A DNA stretch of 64,000 bases from Undibacterium hunanense (GTDB taxonomy: Bacteria > Pseudomonadota > Gammaproteobacteria > Burkholderiales > Burkholderiaceae_D), in assembly GCF_014284335.1 (NCBI RefSeq), contig NZ_JACOGF010000020.1:1-64000 (forward strand). Reading direction: 5' to 3'. The translations under genes were made by a program, and so were the position numbers. The notes below the pieces were generated by a model, which was not told the DNA's origin, did no database searches, and worked only from the letters and a program-made list of their open reading frames with translations. This document shows, piece after piece, positions 44,406 through 53,790 of this stretch (positions within the stretch are counted from its first letter, which is position 1; each line of letters begins with the position of its first letter).

Positions 44406-45260
44406 TCACTCAAAATTCCCATCGGTTGATGTGGACAAGGCACTCCACTGCTCCAGTTCCTGGCGGCGTTTTTCTGTATTGCCACGCAACAGGGTGATCG
44501 CGTCGGAACCGGCAGCAAAATGCAGTGGCGGCGCAGGCAGCTTGCTGATGGCCAGCAAGGCGGCACCCAGCTTGTCAGGATCACCAGCCTGGCGGTGGTT
44601 GTAGCTGTCATAGGTTTCGCGTGCGCTGGTGCTGTTGCCGTCAGTGCCATTCACATAATCAGCGATGCTTTTCTGGCCGTAACGTACCGAACTCTGATCC
44701 AGAAAATCGGTACGAAAAAAGCCCGGTTCCACGATCGTGATGTGAATGCCAAAACGCGCCACTTCCAGTGCCAGTGATTCCGAAAACCCTTCAATCGCAA
44801 ATTTGCTGGCGCAATAGACTGATGCACCGTCAAACCCGACGACCCCGCCTATGGACGACAGGTTGAAGATATGTCCACGCCTTTGTTCGCGCATGACAGG
44901 CAGGACCGCACGCGCCACGTTCATGCTGCCAAAGACATTGGTATCAAACTGCTGACGGATGTCGGCCGCGTCAATTTCTTCAAACAAGCCCAGTTGCCCA
45001 TAACCGGCGTTATTGACCAGCACATCGATACCACCAAAATGCGCGCAGGCAGCCTTGACCACGGCCTGTATCTGCGCGTCATTGTTCACATCCAGTGCCT
45101 GCACCAACACCTGGTCGCCATAGCTGCCAAAGCGGGCCTGCAACTGATCGACAGCACGCCCGGTAACGACGACCCTGTCACCACTATCCAGCACAGCGGT
45201 GGCAATGGCGGCACCTATGCCACGGGTTGCGCCTGTAATTAACCATGTTTTTTGCGTCAT
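44406..45260 (-). CDS. Short-chain dehydrogenase/reductase
   Basis: A 284-residue classical SDR from the ATG at 45260, with AAGG upstream. Seen are TGATRGIG (9-16) for cofactor binding, NNAGYG (83-88), Ser136, and the catalytic YCASK with Tyr149 and Lys153. Arg34-like GRA after the second strand suggests NADP. The substrate is unknown. It is divergent from an AraC-type regulator, a common arrangement for SDR-AraC_N pairs. Confidence 0.93.
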   Translation of the reverse strand: MTQKTWLITGATRGIGAAIATAVLDSGDRVVVTGRAVDQLQARFGSYGDQVLVQALDVNNDAQIQAVVKAACAHFGGIDVLVNNAGYGQLGLFEEIDAADIRQQFDTNVFGSMNVARAVLPVMREQRRGHIFNLSSIGGVVGFDGASVYCASKFAIEGFSESLALEVARFGIHITIVEPGFFRTDFLDQSSVRYGQKSIADYVNGTDGNSTSARETYDSYNHRQAGDPDKLGAALLAISKLPAPPLHFAAGSDAITLLRGNTEKRRQELEQWSALSTSTDGNFE

Positions 45261-45462
45261 GATGCACCTTTTAAAATGATGGCCCGCGAATTGCGAGCAG
45301 GGTGTCATCATAAGATCCGGGCGGCAAAACCAGAATGCCGGAAACTGTAGCAGATTTGCCTAATCCTATAATCCGGCAATCACACAGACTAAATATTGCT
45401 ACCATACTTGCCTGTTCATATCAGCGCGTACAATCCCACCACGCATACAAGGTGTTTATTCC

Positions 45463-46446
45463 ATGACGATTTCTTCCATCCCTGCCATCCCTGAAGTGAC
45501 AGGTGGTCCTGCTCATAACAGCAACAACAGCAGCCACAACGCAGCCACAAACATGGCCGCCATCGTGGCACGCCTGGCGCCAGAAGAAGGCTTTACGGCA
45601 TCGGAGCTGGACTATGTGCACTTCATGCGCAGCAACCACGCTTTCAGCCGCACACCTGTGATGTACGAGCCCTGTATCTGCATCATTGTGCAGGGTCGAA
45701 AGCGTGCTTATCTGGGTGAGGCTATGTTCACCTACGATGCGCAGCAATACCTGGTGGTGTCCGCCCCCATGCCGTTTGAAGCAGATACCGAAGCCGCGCC
45801 AGATCACCCTTTGCTGGGCATCCATGTCGGCATACAGCAAACCCTGGCAGCAGAGCTGGCATTGGCTGTTGAAGAAGAAGACTTTGCCGCTATCAAGCCA
45901 TCGGTACAACCAGGTTTCATGTATTCGACCAGCGTTGAAGGCAGCCTGGCCGATGCGGTCATGCGCTTACTCATGGCATTGTCGTCACCACTGGAAGCAA
46001 AAATCCTGGCACCGGCCATAGTGAAAGAAATCTATTTCCGTATACTGATGGGTGAACAGGGTACAGCGATGCGCGCCGCCTTAAGCCAGGGCAGCCATTT
46101 CCAGAAAATCACACGGGCATTACGCAGAATCCATGAAGGCTTTAATCAAAAGCTGGATGTCGATACCCTGGCGAAAGAATCCGGCATGAGCGTACCCGCC
46201 TTTCATCATCACTTCAAACAGGTGACGGCAACCACACCCATCCAGTACATCAAGGCGATGCGCCTGCACAAGGCCAGGCTGCTGATGATACGTTCGGGTA
46301 TGAGCGCGTATACCGCATCCACCAGCGTCGGCTATGAAAGCAGCTCGCAATTCAGTCGTGAATTCAAACGCCTGTTTGGCCGCAGCCCGCTGGAAGAAGT
46401 ACAGCAGATGCGTACAGTATTACGCATGCAGCCAGCGGCGGCTTGA
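45463..46446 (+). CDS. AraC-family regulator (AraC_N type)
   Basis: A 327-residue protein. The N-terminal half (FSRTPVMYEPCICIIVQGRKRAYLG, then YDAQQYLVVSAPMPFE) is the AraC_N domain, and the C-terminal half is a double helix-turn-helix (LAKESGMSVPAFHHHFKQVT, AYTASTSVGYESSSQFSREFKRLFG). It probably controls the divergent SDR gene. The 46 N-terminal residues are low-complexity (SNNSSHNAA). Confidence 0.92.
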   Translation: MTISSIPAIPEVTGGPAHNSNNSSHNAATNMAAIVARLAPEEGFTASELDYVHFMRSNHAFSRTPVMYEPCICIIVQGRKRAYLGEAMFTYDAQQYLVVSAPMPFEADTEAAPDHPLLGIHVGIQQTLAAELALAVEEEDFAAIKPSVQPGFMYSTSVEGSLADAVMRLLMALSSPLEAKILAPAIVKEIYFRILMGEQGTAMRAALSQGSHFQKITRALRRIHEGFNQKLDVDTLAKESGMSVPAFHHHFKQVTATTPIQYIKAMRLHKARLLMIRSGMSAYTASTSVGYESSSQFSREFKRLFGRSPLEEVQQMRTVLRMQPAAA

Positions 46447-46566
46447 TTGCTTGATTGCCAAGGAATTGCTGGCAATCAGAAATCAAACAAGCTATGATTT
46501 CGCGGCGATTTCATCTGCACAATGCATTTCGCACATTCAAAAACAAATCAAAAATGAAAGAAGGAT

Positions 46567-47238
46567 ATGAAATTACTCATGTTGTTGGGATCGAACCGTT
46601 TTTTTTCAAATGCAGGAAATAGTTTTTCTCGCATGGTATTACTGGTTGGGGTACTAGGCTTTACTATGCTGGGCAGCGGCTGTGTCTCAGTAAAGCAATA
46701 TGTTGATCCTGCCTTACCTAAAGTAGCGTTTGAAGATTTATTGAAAAATCCATCCAAGCAAGAAAAGCAGCCAGTTCAGGTCATGATTGAATTCCGCACC
46801 AAAGGTATTGTCAATGCCCGCGCAACTGAAGCTGTTACCCCTTTAGTGATTAAAACCTTGCAACAGTCCAGCTTATTCAGCGACGTACTTACTGGGCAAG
46901 CAACATCTGGCAATAAATTATTCATTACCATCGATAATATTGTTGTGGACAAAGACGCATTCAGCAAAGGATTTGCCACTGGATTGACGTTAGGACTGGC
47001 AGGCTCCATGGTGACTGACGGTTATGTGATGAATGCAAGCTACATTACGCCCAACAAGGATGAGTTCAAGCACGTGTATAAACATGCCATCCACTCCACC
47101 ATTGGTAATGCAGAGGGTCCAAAGGGGCTGACACCTGTACCCAAAGAACCAAAGGACGAAGCAATTCGTCAGGTGGTTGAAGGTTTGATACTCAATCTTC
47201 TTAACGATATGCAAAAGAATGGCGAGATGAATAAATGA
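46567..47238 (+). CDS. Putative lipoprotein
   Basis: A 223-residue protein with a hydrophobic leader and lipobox MLGSGC near residue 39. The mature part contains PVQVMIEFRTKGIVNARATEA and SGNKLFITIDNIVVDKDAFSKGFATGLTLGLAGS, which reads like outer-membrane-associated lipoproteins of unknown role. Its stop codon overlaps the next start (ATGA), so it forms an operon with the second lipoprotein. The start is uncertain: AAGGAT directly abuts the first ATG. Confidence 0.75.
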   Translation: MKLLMLLGSNRFFSNAGNSFSRMVLLVGVLGFTMLGSGCVSVKQYVDPALPKVAFEDLLKNPSKQEKQPVQVMIEFRTKGIVNARATEAVTPLVIKTLQQSSLFSDVLTGQATSGNKLFITIDNIVVDKDAFSKGFATGLTLGLAGSMVTDGYVMNASYITPNKDEFKHVYKHAIHSTIGNAEGPKGLTPVPKEPKDEAIRQVVEGLILNLLNDMQKNGEMNK

Positions 47239-47825
47239 AGATATCGTCGTCCTCTTTCTTCATTGAGAGCTTAAGGAAAACCGGCTTGCTTGCCGCTTTG
47301 ATCTGTACTGTAATGCTGACCGCATGTACAACTGTTGCCCCCGGCTATCAAGCAACTGTGGACAATGTCAAAGTGCTGCAAAAGATGCCAGGAAATGGCG
47401 TTGCGGAAGTAGGAAAATTTACTGTCACTGACGACAGCCTCAATCACCTGAGAATCCGTGCCAGTGTCTACGCATCGCCTGCCAACGGGTCGTTTTCAGA
47501 ATATATTAAAGAAGCTTTGAAAAACGAATTGGCCAGCGCTGGCAAGTTAGGAAACAAGACCAGCGCAATAATAAGCGGGAAGCTACTGAAAAATTATCTC
47601 GACGGATCTTACGGTATAGGCAAGGCAACGGTAAGTGTTCGCTTTACAGTTACGCGAGGAACGACAATAAGCTACGAGAAAATCATCACTGGGGAAACCA
47701 CATGGGATTCTCCGTTTGTTGCAGCAATCGCGATTCCTGAAGCACAACGCAACCATACTGAAGCGGTAAAGCAATTGTTGGGAAATTTATTTGCTGACCC
47801 AGATTTCCAAAAGTCGATTCAATAA
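47235..47825 (+). CDS. Putative lipoprotein
   Basis: A 196-residue protein with lipobox MLTAC near residue 31. The mature domain has VKVLQKMPGNGVAEVGKFTV, IKEALKNELASAGKLGNKTSAIISGKLLKNYLDG and FTVTRGTTISYEKIITGETTW, all strand-helix patterns. It resembles DUF4410-like or curli-associated lipoproteins only in outline. It is translationally coupled to the upstream lipoprotein gene, and a strong terminator follows. Confidence 0.75.
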   Translation: MKISSSSFFIESLRKTGLLAALICTVMLTACTTVAPGYQATVDNVKVLQKMPGNGVAEVGKFTVTDDSLNHLRIRASVYASPANGSFSEYIKEALKNELASAGKLGNKTSAIISGKLLKNYLDGSYGIGKATVSVRFTVTRGTTISYEKIITGETTWDSPFVAAIAIPEAQRNHTEAVKQLLGNLFADPDFQKSIQ

Positions 47826-47913
47826 CGCTGATGAAAAAGAAAATCTGAGTATCTCGGAGTATCTCTGAGTATCAGCTACGTTCGAAAAATAGATTTTCAG
47901 GCTCTATGGCTGG

Positions 47914-47957
47914 CAAAAGCTGAACCCCGCACCTAGCAGGGTTCAGCTTTTTTTATT
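47914..47957. terminator. Bidirectional terminator between lipoprotein and GNAT genes
   Basis: AAAAGCTGAACCC pairs with GGGTTCAGCTTTT around a short loop, with T-runs on both strands. It stops the converging lipoprotein operon (plus) and acetyltransferase gene (minus). Confidence 0.9.
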
Positions 47958-48090
47958 GGCGTTGATTCAAACTTCGCCTGACACGGCATGCTTGAGTACG
48001 GGTATCTGCAAATAGTATCTCGTCGCCGGAGATGACATATATAACAACTCCGACGCATTCTAAAAAACAAGCACAGGGCAGTGCCTGGTT

Positions 48091-48756
48091 CTAATCTTGT
48101 CTCGCTTTGATTTCTACCGTCGAATAAGGCGACCGGACAACCCAGCCCAGCGTAGCATACAAGGCACATCCGGCTTCCGTCGCCACCAGCACCCGCTGTG
48201 CAGCATTTGACTGCTGGGTTGTACCCAGCGCCGCCATGATTGCCCGGCCCAGACCACGCCGCTGATGTGCAGCGTCGACCGCAATGCGGTCATAGATAAA
48301 GAATCCACCGTCTTCCATGGCATAACCACTGGCAGCAAGCGCACCGTCATCGGAAAAAATGCGGGCTACTGTTGCAGGGAATGGATGGTCAATGGCAATT
48401 TCCAACCGGTATCCGGGAGGCAGTACCGGCATCACGTCTGACGTTGCGGCATGGGTCATCAAATAGCCAACACGCTGGAGTTGCCAGTGCTGCGGCACCA
48501 GCGCCAGCAACTGCGCGGCTGTGCCACACATTTTGATGAAGGTGAATGGGGTAGTTATCGACAGCGCCAGTTCCCGTATCCCATCCGCCGGGCCAGCAAA
48601 GACATAGCGCCGTTGCTCCGTTTCTTGCGCGGTATCGACGCGCCATCCACCATGATCAGGCACCGGTGCCGGTAAACCACGCGCAACTGAACGCGTGCCT
48701 AGCCAACCGGCGATCAGTTCTGGTTCGACGTTATTCGAGATGTTTGGTTTAGTCAT
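48091..48756 (-). CDS. GNAT-family N-acetyltransferase
   Basis: A 221-residue protein whose C-terminal half is a GNAT domain: FPATVARIFSDDGALAASGYAMEDGGFFIYDRIAVDAAHQRRGLGRAIMAAL (key part RRGLG for CoA pyrophosphate), then AGCALYATLGW. An N-terminal domain of about 90 residues precedes it. The substrate is unknown. It lies next to the DUF4157 protein C gene on the same strand, 75 bases downstream. Confidence 0.88.
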   Translation of the reverse strand: MTKPNISNNVEPELIAGWLGTRSVARGLPAPVPDHGGWRVDTAQETEQRRYVFAGPADGIRELALSITTPFTFIKMCGTAAQLLALVPQHWQLQRVGYLMTHAATSDVMPVLPPGYRLEIAIDHPFPATVARIFSDDGALAASGYAMEDGGFFIYDRIAVDAAHQRRGLGRAIMAALGTTQQSNAAQRVLVATEAGCALYATLGWVVRSPYSTVEIKARQD

Positions 48757-48831
48757 TGTCAGAAAAATAGGTCAACCCGCCCTGGTACATTTTCTTGGTC
48801 ACATTCTTAATTCTGGGCTTGTTCAGGATCA

Positions 48832-51336
48832 TCAATCGTCTTTATGTGTATTCAAATACATTTCTTTCGCTACGTCTTTCACCCTGGTTTCACTGATGTG
48901 ATTAACACTGATTTCGATGGCTGCCTGAATTCCGGGCTTATGTTTAGCAATGACGCTTCCACGATAGTACACACAATCATTGCTGGGTTCGTATCGGAAG
49001 ATAGGGAAATCTGTGTTTTTGAAATCTTCGATCATGCCCGTTTTGATTATTTCATCACTTCCTTCTGCCATGACATATCCAGCATCATTCAATGACTGTT
49101 TTGCATCTCCCAACATAAAGCCCAGCATTTTATCCCTGGTCTCAGGTTCTCTATAGACACCCTGCATTGCCTTCTTAAAGTCAAGCGTGGCAATTGGGAC
49201 TATGCGTACCCCATGTATACTTTTAACTCTTTCCTGCAAATAGGAAATGAGCCGGCCCTTGTTTCTATCTACAGCACTGATTCCTTCCGCAATACCGTCG
49301 AGAAAAGCCCGGTTGTATTTACCGCCGGGTTCATAAGACTGTGTCCTTACTTTGCTGAGATATTCGCCACTTGGTTCAGTTTCGTCATCTTCGGCGTTAT
49401 CACCATCTCTCCAGGCGTCAAATTCTTCATCCGTACAGAAGTAATTGGGTGTTTTCGCACCGTCCTTGGCGAAGGTAGTCAGCGTTGAATGAATCAGGGT
49501 CGCATTCCATGCTTCACTCATCATGACATCAGGCAGAAACGATGTTTCTGCATCGACTATCACTGGAATACCGCCGCTACTTGTATAAATATTTTCCTGA
49601 TGCAAGTCTGTGACACCCAGCAATTTCGTTGCAATGACCATGCGCCCCATCTGATAGTAATATCTCCCCGCTTCTTCTATGGTCAGGCGTTTGGCCTTGG
49701 TGATATGTTCCATGTAGCCATATTGCTCGCCCTTATTGTCTTCTGTCTGGCTAAATTTAGTAGTAGCCAGCTCTGTGTTCAGGTCGGAAAGCACGCTTTT
49801 CTTGCCACCTTCGAGATGGATGTCAGGGCTTAACGTCCTGGGTTTGTACACTACTTTTTTACCCTCATCCGACTCAAGAATACAGACACTTTGTCCGTCA
49901 TTATGGTAGTCCGACCCAGTCAGATGCACGTGGACCAGGTGTTGCGATAATCCGTATTCATCACGAATACTAACCCAGTCACCTTCTATACGATCCAGCA
50001 TCTTCCTGAAATTCCGGTTTAACAGCCCTACTCTTTTTTGGGCAAATTCCAGATGCCCAGCCTTCACCGAATCCTGACGAATTTTGGAGGTATCCAACTC
50101 ACCAAGAATAGCCGCCTTGATGACTTCTTTGTTTTTTTCTGACTTTAAAACAATGGGGAGTTTCGAATACGTACTGCAGACCAGATATACCAGACGGGAT
50201 GCATCCGGGCCGCGGCTGCTCTTATCGATCCATTCAGCGATCTCTAAGGGATAGGCTCTGTCGTACTCAATCCAGGTTTTAGTGATGGCGGAAGATATAT
50301 TATCCAATCGATAGAAAATTGCTTTGAGAGTACGAAGCGTAGTTGCGTAATTAAGGGTCGTAATGGTTGAAGCTTCTATTTCATCAAAACGGTTTCTCAA
50401 TACAGAAATCTGCTCGCCACCCTGACTTTGTTCAAACGGTTTCATGGAATCCAGAAACTCTTTCACCCTCTTTTCCTGCGCCAGCAACTCATCTTCTTGC
50501 TGATTCTGGAACCAGTTGGTAAGGCGATTCCAGCCTTGAAAACGCTCAAATTTCATTAGCTGATAGGGCATGACCACACTGCTGTAAGCAGATGCTGCAG
50601 AATAATCAGGCGCAGCGGTTCTTTGATTACCCACTCCCTTGTTCTGTACCACCTTTCCACTTATAGCCGTACCAACACCCAGCGCCTTCGCCCCCATCAC
50701 ATCCGCTTCGGTTTCCAGGCCTGCATCATCATTCACCGGCACACCCAGCTTCATCTGCATGGTCGGTCTGACCCGCCCCTGTGCCTGCTGCACCACGTGC
50801 CAGGCTTCATGCGGCACATGACGTTCCTGCCCCGGGGCTACATGAATCTCGCTACCCTGTGCATAAGCGTGGGCATTTAACTGTGCGGGTTTGTCAGAGT
50901 TGTAGTTGACCCTGACATGATCCATGCTCATGCCGGAAAGCGATTCTATGCCGGCCTTGAGCTGGTTAGGCAAACCGGTGTTGTTGGGTTGGGCCGTGGA
51001 TTGTCCGGCTAATTGGGTAGTACTGTGATCAACAGATTTTTCTTGCAGCAGTTCTTCACCTTCTGCCTTTTGCAATACAGCTTGATTCATCAAGTGCTGC
51101 ATCGCCCGCAATTGCGTGGCACGCGGGCTGTTCTGCATCATGTGGCTATAGGCTTTGAGTTGCCTGGTTTGTTGGCGCTGATCAGCGAATTGTGGACGAA
51201 GGTCGACGGGATCTTGCTGGGCCAATTGTGCAGTGTGCGACTGTGGCTGCGACTGCACAGCAGATTGACGCTGGGCAGGCGCATGCTGCTGCCCCAGATC
51301 CATTTTTTTGCGTGCTTGACGAATATGCTCAGACAT
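48832..51336 (-). CDS. DUF4157-DUF4135 fusion: eCIS-type cargo with LanM-like dehydratase domain
   Basis: An 834-residue protein. Residues 57-80 carry RQLKA/TQLRA repeats and 120-220 a DUF4157 module with HEAWH (176-180). From about 400 to 834 it follows the DUF4135 lantibiotic dehydratase domain: GSDYHNDGQSV (Asp476, His478), VVYKPR (Lys498), TDLHQENIY (Asp577, His579, Asn582), VDAET (Asp595), Arg711 and Thr717 six residues apart, and DFPIFRYEPS. These match the phosphorylation and elimination residues I know for LanM enzymes. It has no LanC-like cyclase domain, precursor peptide or transporter nearby, so it is unlikely to be a lantibiotic maker. Confidence 0.85.
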   Translation of the reverse strand: MSEHIRQARKKMDLGQQHAPAQRQSAVQSQPQSHTAQLAQQDPVDLRPQFADQRQQTRQLKAYSHMMQNSPRATQLRAMQHLMNQAVLQKAEGEELLQEKSVDHSTTQLAGQSTAQPNNTGLPNQLKAGIESLSGMSMDHVRVNYNSDKPAQLNAHAYAQGSEIHVAPGQERHVPHEAWHVVQQAQGRVRPTMQMKLGVPVNDDAGLETEADVMGAKALGVGTAISGKVVQNKGVGNQRTAAPDYSAASAYSSVVMPYQLMKFERFQGWNRLTNWFQNQQEDELLAQEKRVKEFLDSMKPFEQSQGGEQISVLRNRFDEIEASTITTLNYATTLRTLKAIFYRLDNISSAITKTWIEYDRAYPLEIAEWIDKSSRGPDASRLVYLVCSTYSKLPIVLKSEKNKEVIKAAILGELDTSKIRQDSVKAGHLEFAQKRVGLLNRNFRKMLDRIEGDWVSIRDEYGLSQHLVHVHLTGSDYHNDGQSVCILESDEGKKVVYKPRTLSPDIHLEGGKKSVLSDLNTELATTKFSQTEDNKGEQYGYMEHITKAKRLTIEEAGRYYYQMGRMVIATKLLGVTDLHQENIYTSSGGIPVIVDAETSFLPDVMMSEAWNATLIHSTLTTFAKDGAKTPNYFCTDEEFDAWRDGDNAEDDETEPSGEYLSKVRTQSYEPGGKYNRAFLDGIAEGISAVDRNKGRLISYLQERVKSIHGVRIVPIATLDFKKAMQGVYREPETRDKMLGFMLGDAKQSLNDAGYVMAEGSDEIIKTGMIEDFKNTDFPIFRYEPSNDCVYYRGSVIAKHKPGIQAAIEISVNHISETRVKDVAKEMYLNTHKDD

Positions 51337-51540
51337 GACGTTCCCATTTCAGGTGCGCTGTGTCACTCAGATGGCAAGCAAGAGCACAACAACGGCACTC
51401 AGCGCTTTACCAACCAGGACGGATGAGCATTACTTGTAGATTATTTATGTTATTTTGTCAATTATCCCTACAAAAAATAATTCCTTGGAATGCTTCGTCT
51501 TACTGACCAGGAAAGCATCATTTTGCCTGCATCAAGAACA

Positions 51541-51578
51541 AAAAACCGCTACACCTTAACTGGCGCAGCGGTTTTTTT
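51541..51578. terminator. Bidirectional terminator downstream of chemoreceptor gene
   Basis: AACCGCT pairs with AGCGGTT, with T-runs on each side. It lies between the chemoreceptor (ending at 51626) and the start of the DUF4157 protein C gene, insulating the two. Confidence 0.8.
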
Positions 51579-51625
51579 TGTGAAGACTGTAACGCTTCGA
51601 TAATACAGACGGTTAGCAGCCTGGC

Positions 51626-53335
51626 TTAAAACTGTTCCCACTCTCCTTCTGTCCCTGCTGCCACTTTTGCAGCATTCCGGGGCCGGGTGCCAGCAGTGGA
51701 TGCCAGCCTGGATACGGTGGCTGTCTTGCTGACGACTTTAAGCTGTGGCCGTTTGGTGGCGCTTTTGATCGTTGCAGCAGTCATGCCCTGCTGATGACCA
51801 TTCAACCTGAACACATCGACCACGTGGGCCAGTTTGACGGCCTGATCCTGCATCGATTCTGCTGCGGCAGCGGCTTCTTCCACCAGGGCTGCATTTTGTT
51901 GGGTGACCTGATCCATCTGGGCGATGGCCTGGTTGATCTGTTCAATGCCGGCATTCTGTTCCTGGCTGGCAGACGAAATTTCGGAAATGATGTCCGTCAC
52001 GCGTCTGACGCTGTCTACAATCTCACCCATGGTGATACCGGCTTCATCCACCAGTTTGGCACCCATGCCGACTTTTTGTACCGAGTCGCCAATCAGCTCC
52101 TTGATTTCCTTGGCGGCTGATGCCGAGCGTTGTGCCAGGTTGCGTACTTCTGACGCAACCACGGCAAAACCACGGCCCTGCTCACCGGCACGTGCTGCCT
52201 CGACTGCGGCATTCAGCGCCAGGATATTGGTCTGGAAGGCGATGCCATCAATGACGCCGATAATGTCGACAATTTTCTTCGACGACTCATTGATCGAACC
52301 CATGGTTTCAACCACTTGTTGCACCACGCTGCCACCCTTGACAGCCACATCCGACGCCGAATTTGCCAACACATTGGCCTGGCGCGCATTGTCTGCATTT
52401 TGCTTGACGGTAGATGTCAGCTCTTCCATCGACGATGCGGTTTCTTCCAGCGAACCAGCCTGTTCTTCAGTGCGGGACGACAGATCCTGATTGCCCGCAG
52501 CAATCTGTTGCGACGCCGTGCTGATAGTGTCGGTACCGGCACGCACTTCGCTGACGATACCGGCAAGGCTGCCGGTCATGGCCTTGAGCGCCTCCAGCAA
52601 CTGGCTGACTTCATCCTTGCCCTGCACATCAATATGACGTGTCAAATCACCAGCAGCAACGGTTTGCGCAATGCTGACAGCTTCATCGATGGGGCGGGTA
52701 ATCGAACGGGTAATCGACCATGCCAGGCCTGCTGCAGCGATGAAAGAAAACACCGTAGCACCCAGCAAAATGTTTACGGCAAACCCGTAATCTGCGTGCA
52801 TCTGTTCTACCGATTCCTGGTTCTGTTTTTCCAGTAACTGGATCATCTCGTTCAGCAAGGCAAATGTGGCATCTTGCGGTTTCTGTACTGAATTCTGTAA
52901 AAAAGCTGTTGCCTCATCCTGCTTGTCGGCGTTGACCAGTTCAACCACGTTATTGAGCAGGCGCAAGGTATCGGGCACCTTGACTTTCATGTCTGCATGA
53001 AGTTGTTTGGCTTTTTCGCTGCGTACCAGACCACCAAGGCGTTCCACACCTGCGGTCAGGCTCTTGGACGCATCGTTGATACGTCCGCGCATGGTGGCCT
53101 GCGAATCCTTGTCTTTGTAGAGAATATAGTTGCGCGCCGAACGGGCAACCAGATTCAAGTCAGTCAGCATGCGATTCGACAAGGCCGTCTTTACATTGTT
53201 TTCGTTGACGACCACATCCATGCGGGCCTTGATCGACGACAGGGAAGACCAGCCGATATAAGCAATCATTATCAGCAACACCAGTATGGTGCCAAACGCC
53301 AGATTAAGACGAAAGCCGATTTTCAATTTGTTCAT
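51626..53335 (-). CDS. Methyl-accepting chemotaxis protein
   Basis: A 569-residue receptor from the ATG at 53335. It has an N-terminal membrane helix (about 9-28), a periplasmic four-helix-bundle domain with [19 protein letters not shown], a second helix (about 185-210), a HAMP linker, and a long signalling hairpin with the highly conserved tip [20 protein letters not shown]. The last five residues EWEQF resemble the NWETF pentapeptide that docks CheR/CheB in high-abundance receptors. The ligand is unknown. No other chemotaxis gene is adjacent. Confidence 0.95.
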   Translation of the reverse strand: MNKLKIGFRLNLAFGTILVLLIMIAYIGWSSLSSIKARMDVVVNENNVKTALSNRMLTDLNLVARSARNYILYKDKDSQATMRGRINDASKSLTAGVERLGGLVRSEKAKQLHADMKVKVPDTLRLLNNVVELVNADKQDEATAFLQNSVQKPQDATFALLNEMIQLLEKQNQESVEQMHADYGFAVNILLGATVFSFIAAAGLAWSITRSITRPIDEAVSIAQTVAAGDLTRHIDVQGKDEVSQLLEALKAMTGSLAGIVSEVRAGTDTISTASQQIAAGNQDLSSRTEEQAGSLEETASSMEELTSTVKQNADNARQANVLANSASDVAVKGGSVVQQVVETMGSINESSKKIVDIIGVIDGIAFQTNILALNAAVEAARAGEQGRGFAVVASEVRNLAQRSASAAKEIKELIGDSVQKVGMGAKLVDEAGITMGEIVDSVRRVTDIISEISSASQEQNAGIEQINQAIAQMDQVTQQNAALVEEAAAAAESMQDQAVKLAHVVDVFRLNGHQQGMTAATIKSATKRPQLKVVSKTATVSRLASTAGTRPRNAAKVAAGTEGEWEQF

Positions 53336-53790
53336 ATAATATTCCTCAACCACACGTATATTTGAAGTAAAGACGATGCAAGCATGAAACGATAAGGCGA
53401 TCCGGCGATCTAACTATCCGGCGATCTAACTATCCGATGGTCCGGCGCTCAGGTGATACCGCTCGTAGCGGCATTCTGTTATGTGGGGAATTCAGTACCA
53501 TGGCTTGATGAAAGCCATCCGGCAAAAATCTGTTGACTGACACAAGTGCGACACAAGCCATCAGAAAGTACTATATCTCTGAAGTAATAGTACATTAGGG
53601 CAATAAATCAATGTGTTAACATGGGTTAAATGGTATGGCGGGAATGACGTGCCAAGAGCAAGCCAGGGTAGCCGTGCACCGGCAAGAGAAGATGTTTAAC
53701 AATCGCGTGCCTGATCAGCGCTTGGTTAATGCAGGCAGATTGCAAAAACGGTGCGCCACGCGCACCGAATCTGATACGTAGTACCGCCAC
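53336..53790. other. Upstream region of chemoreceptor with 16-base tandem repeat
   Basis: About 455 bases without a gene. At 53401-53432, TCCGGCGATCTAACTA is repeated twice and followed by a degenerate third copy. Farther on, a REP-like module occurs at 53749-53767. No other feature is recognised. Confidence 0.5.
53749..53767. repeat. REP-like palindromic repeat, copy 9 (single module)
   Basis: CGGTGCGCCACGCGCACCG, a single perfect-looking module of the family, 24 bases downstream of the SGNH hydrolase stop codon. Confidence 0.7.

Noticed and set aside
48832-51336. Lantibiotic (lanthipeptide) biosynthesis locus
   Set aside because: Only a LanM-like N-terminal domain is present, fused to DUF4157. 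There is no cyclase domain, precursor peptide, protease or ABC exporter nearby.
31668-51336. Complete eCIS or type VI secretion locus
   Set aside because: Only cargo-type proteins are present. No sheath, tube, spike, baseplate or AAA+ ATPase gene is found between or around them.
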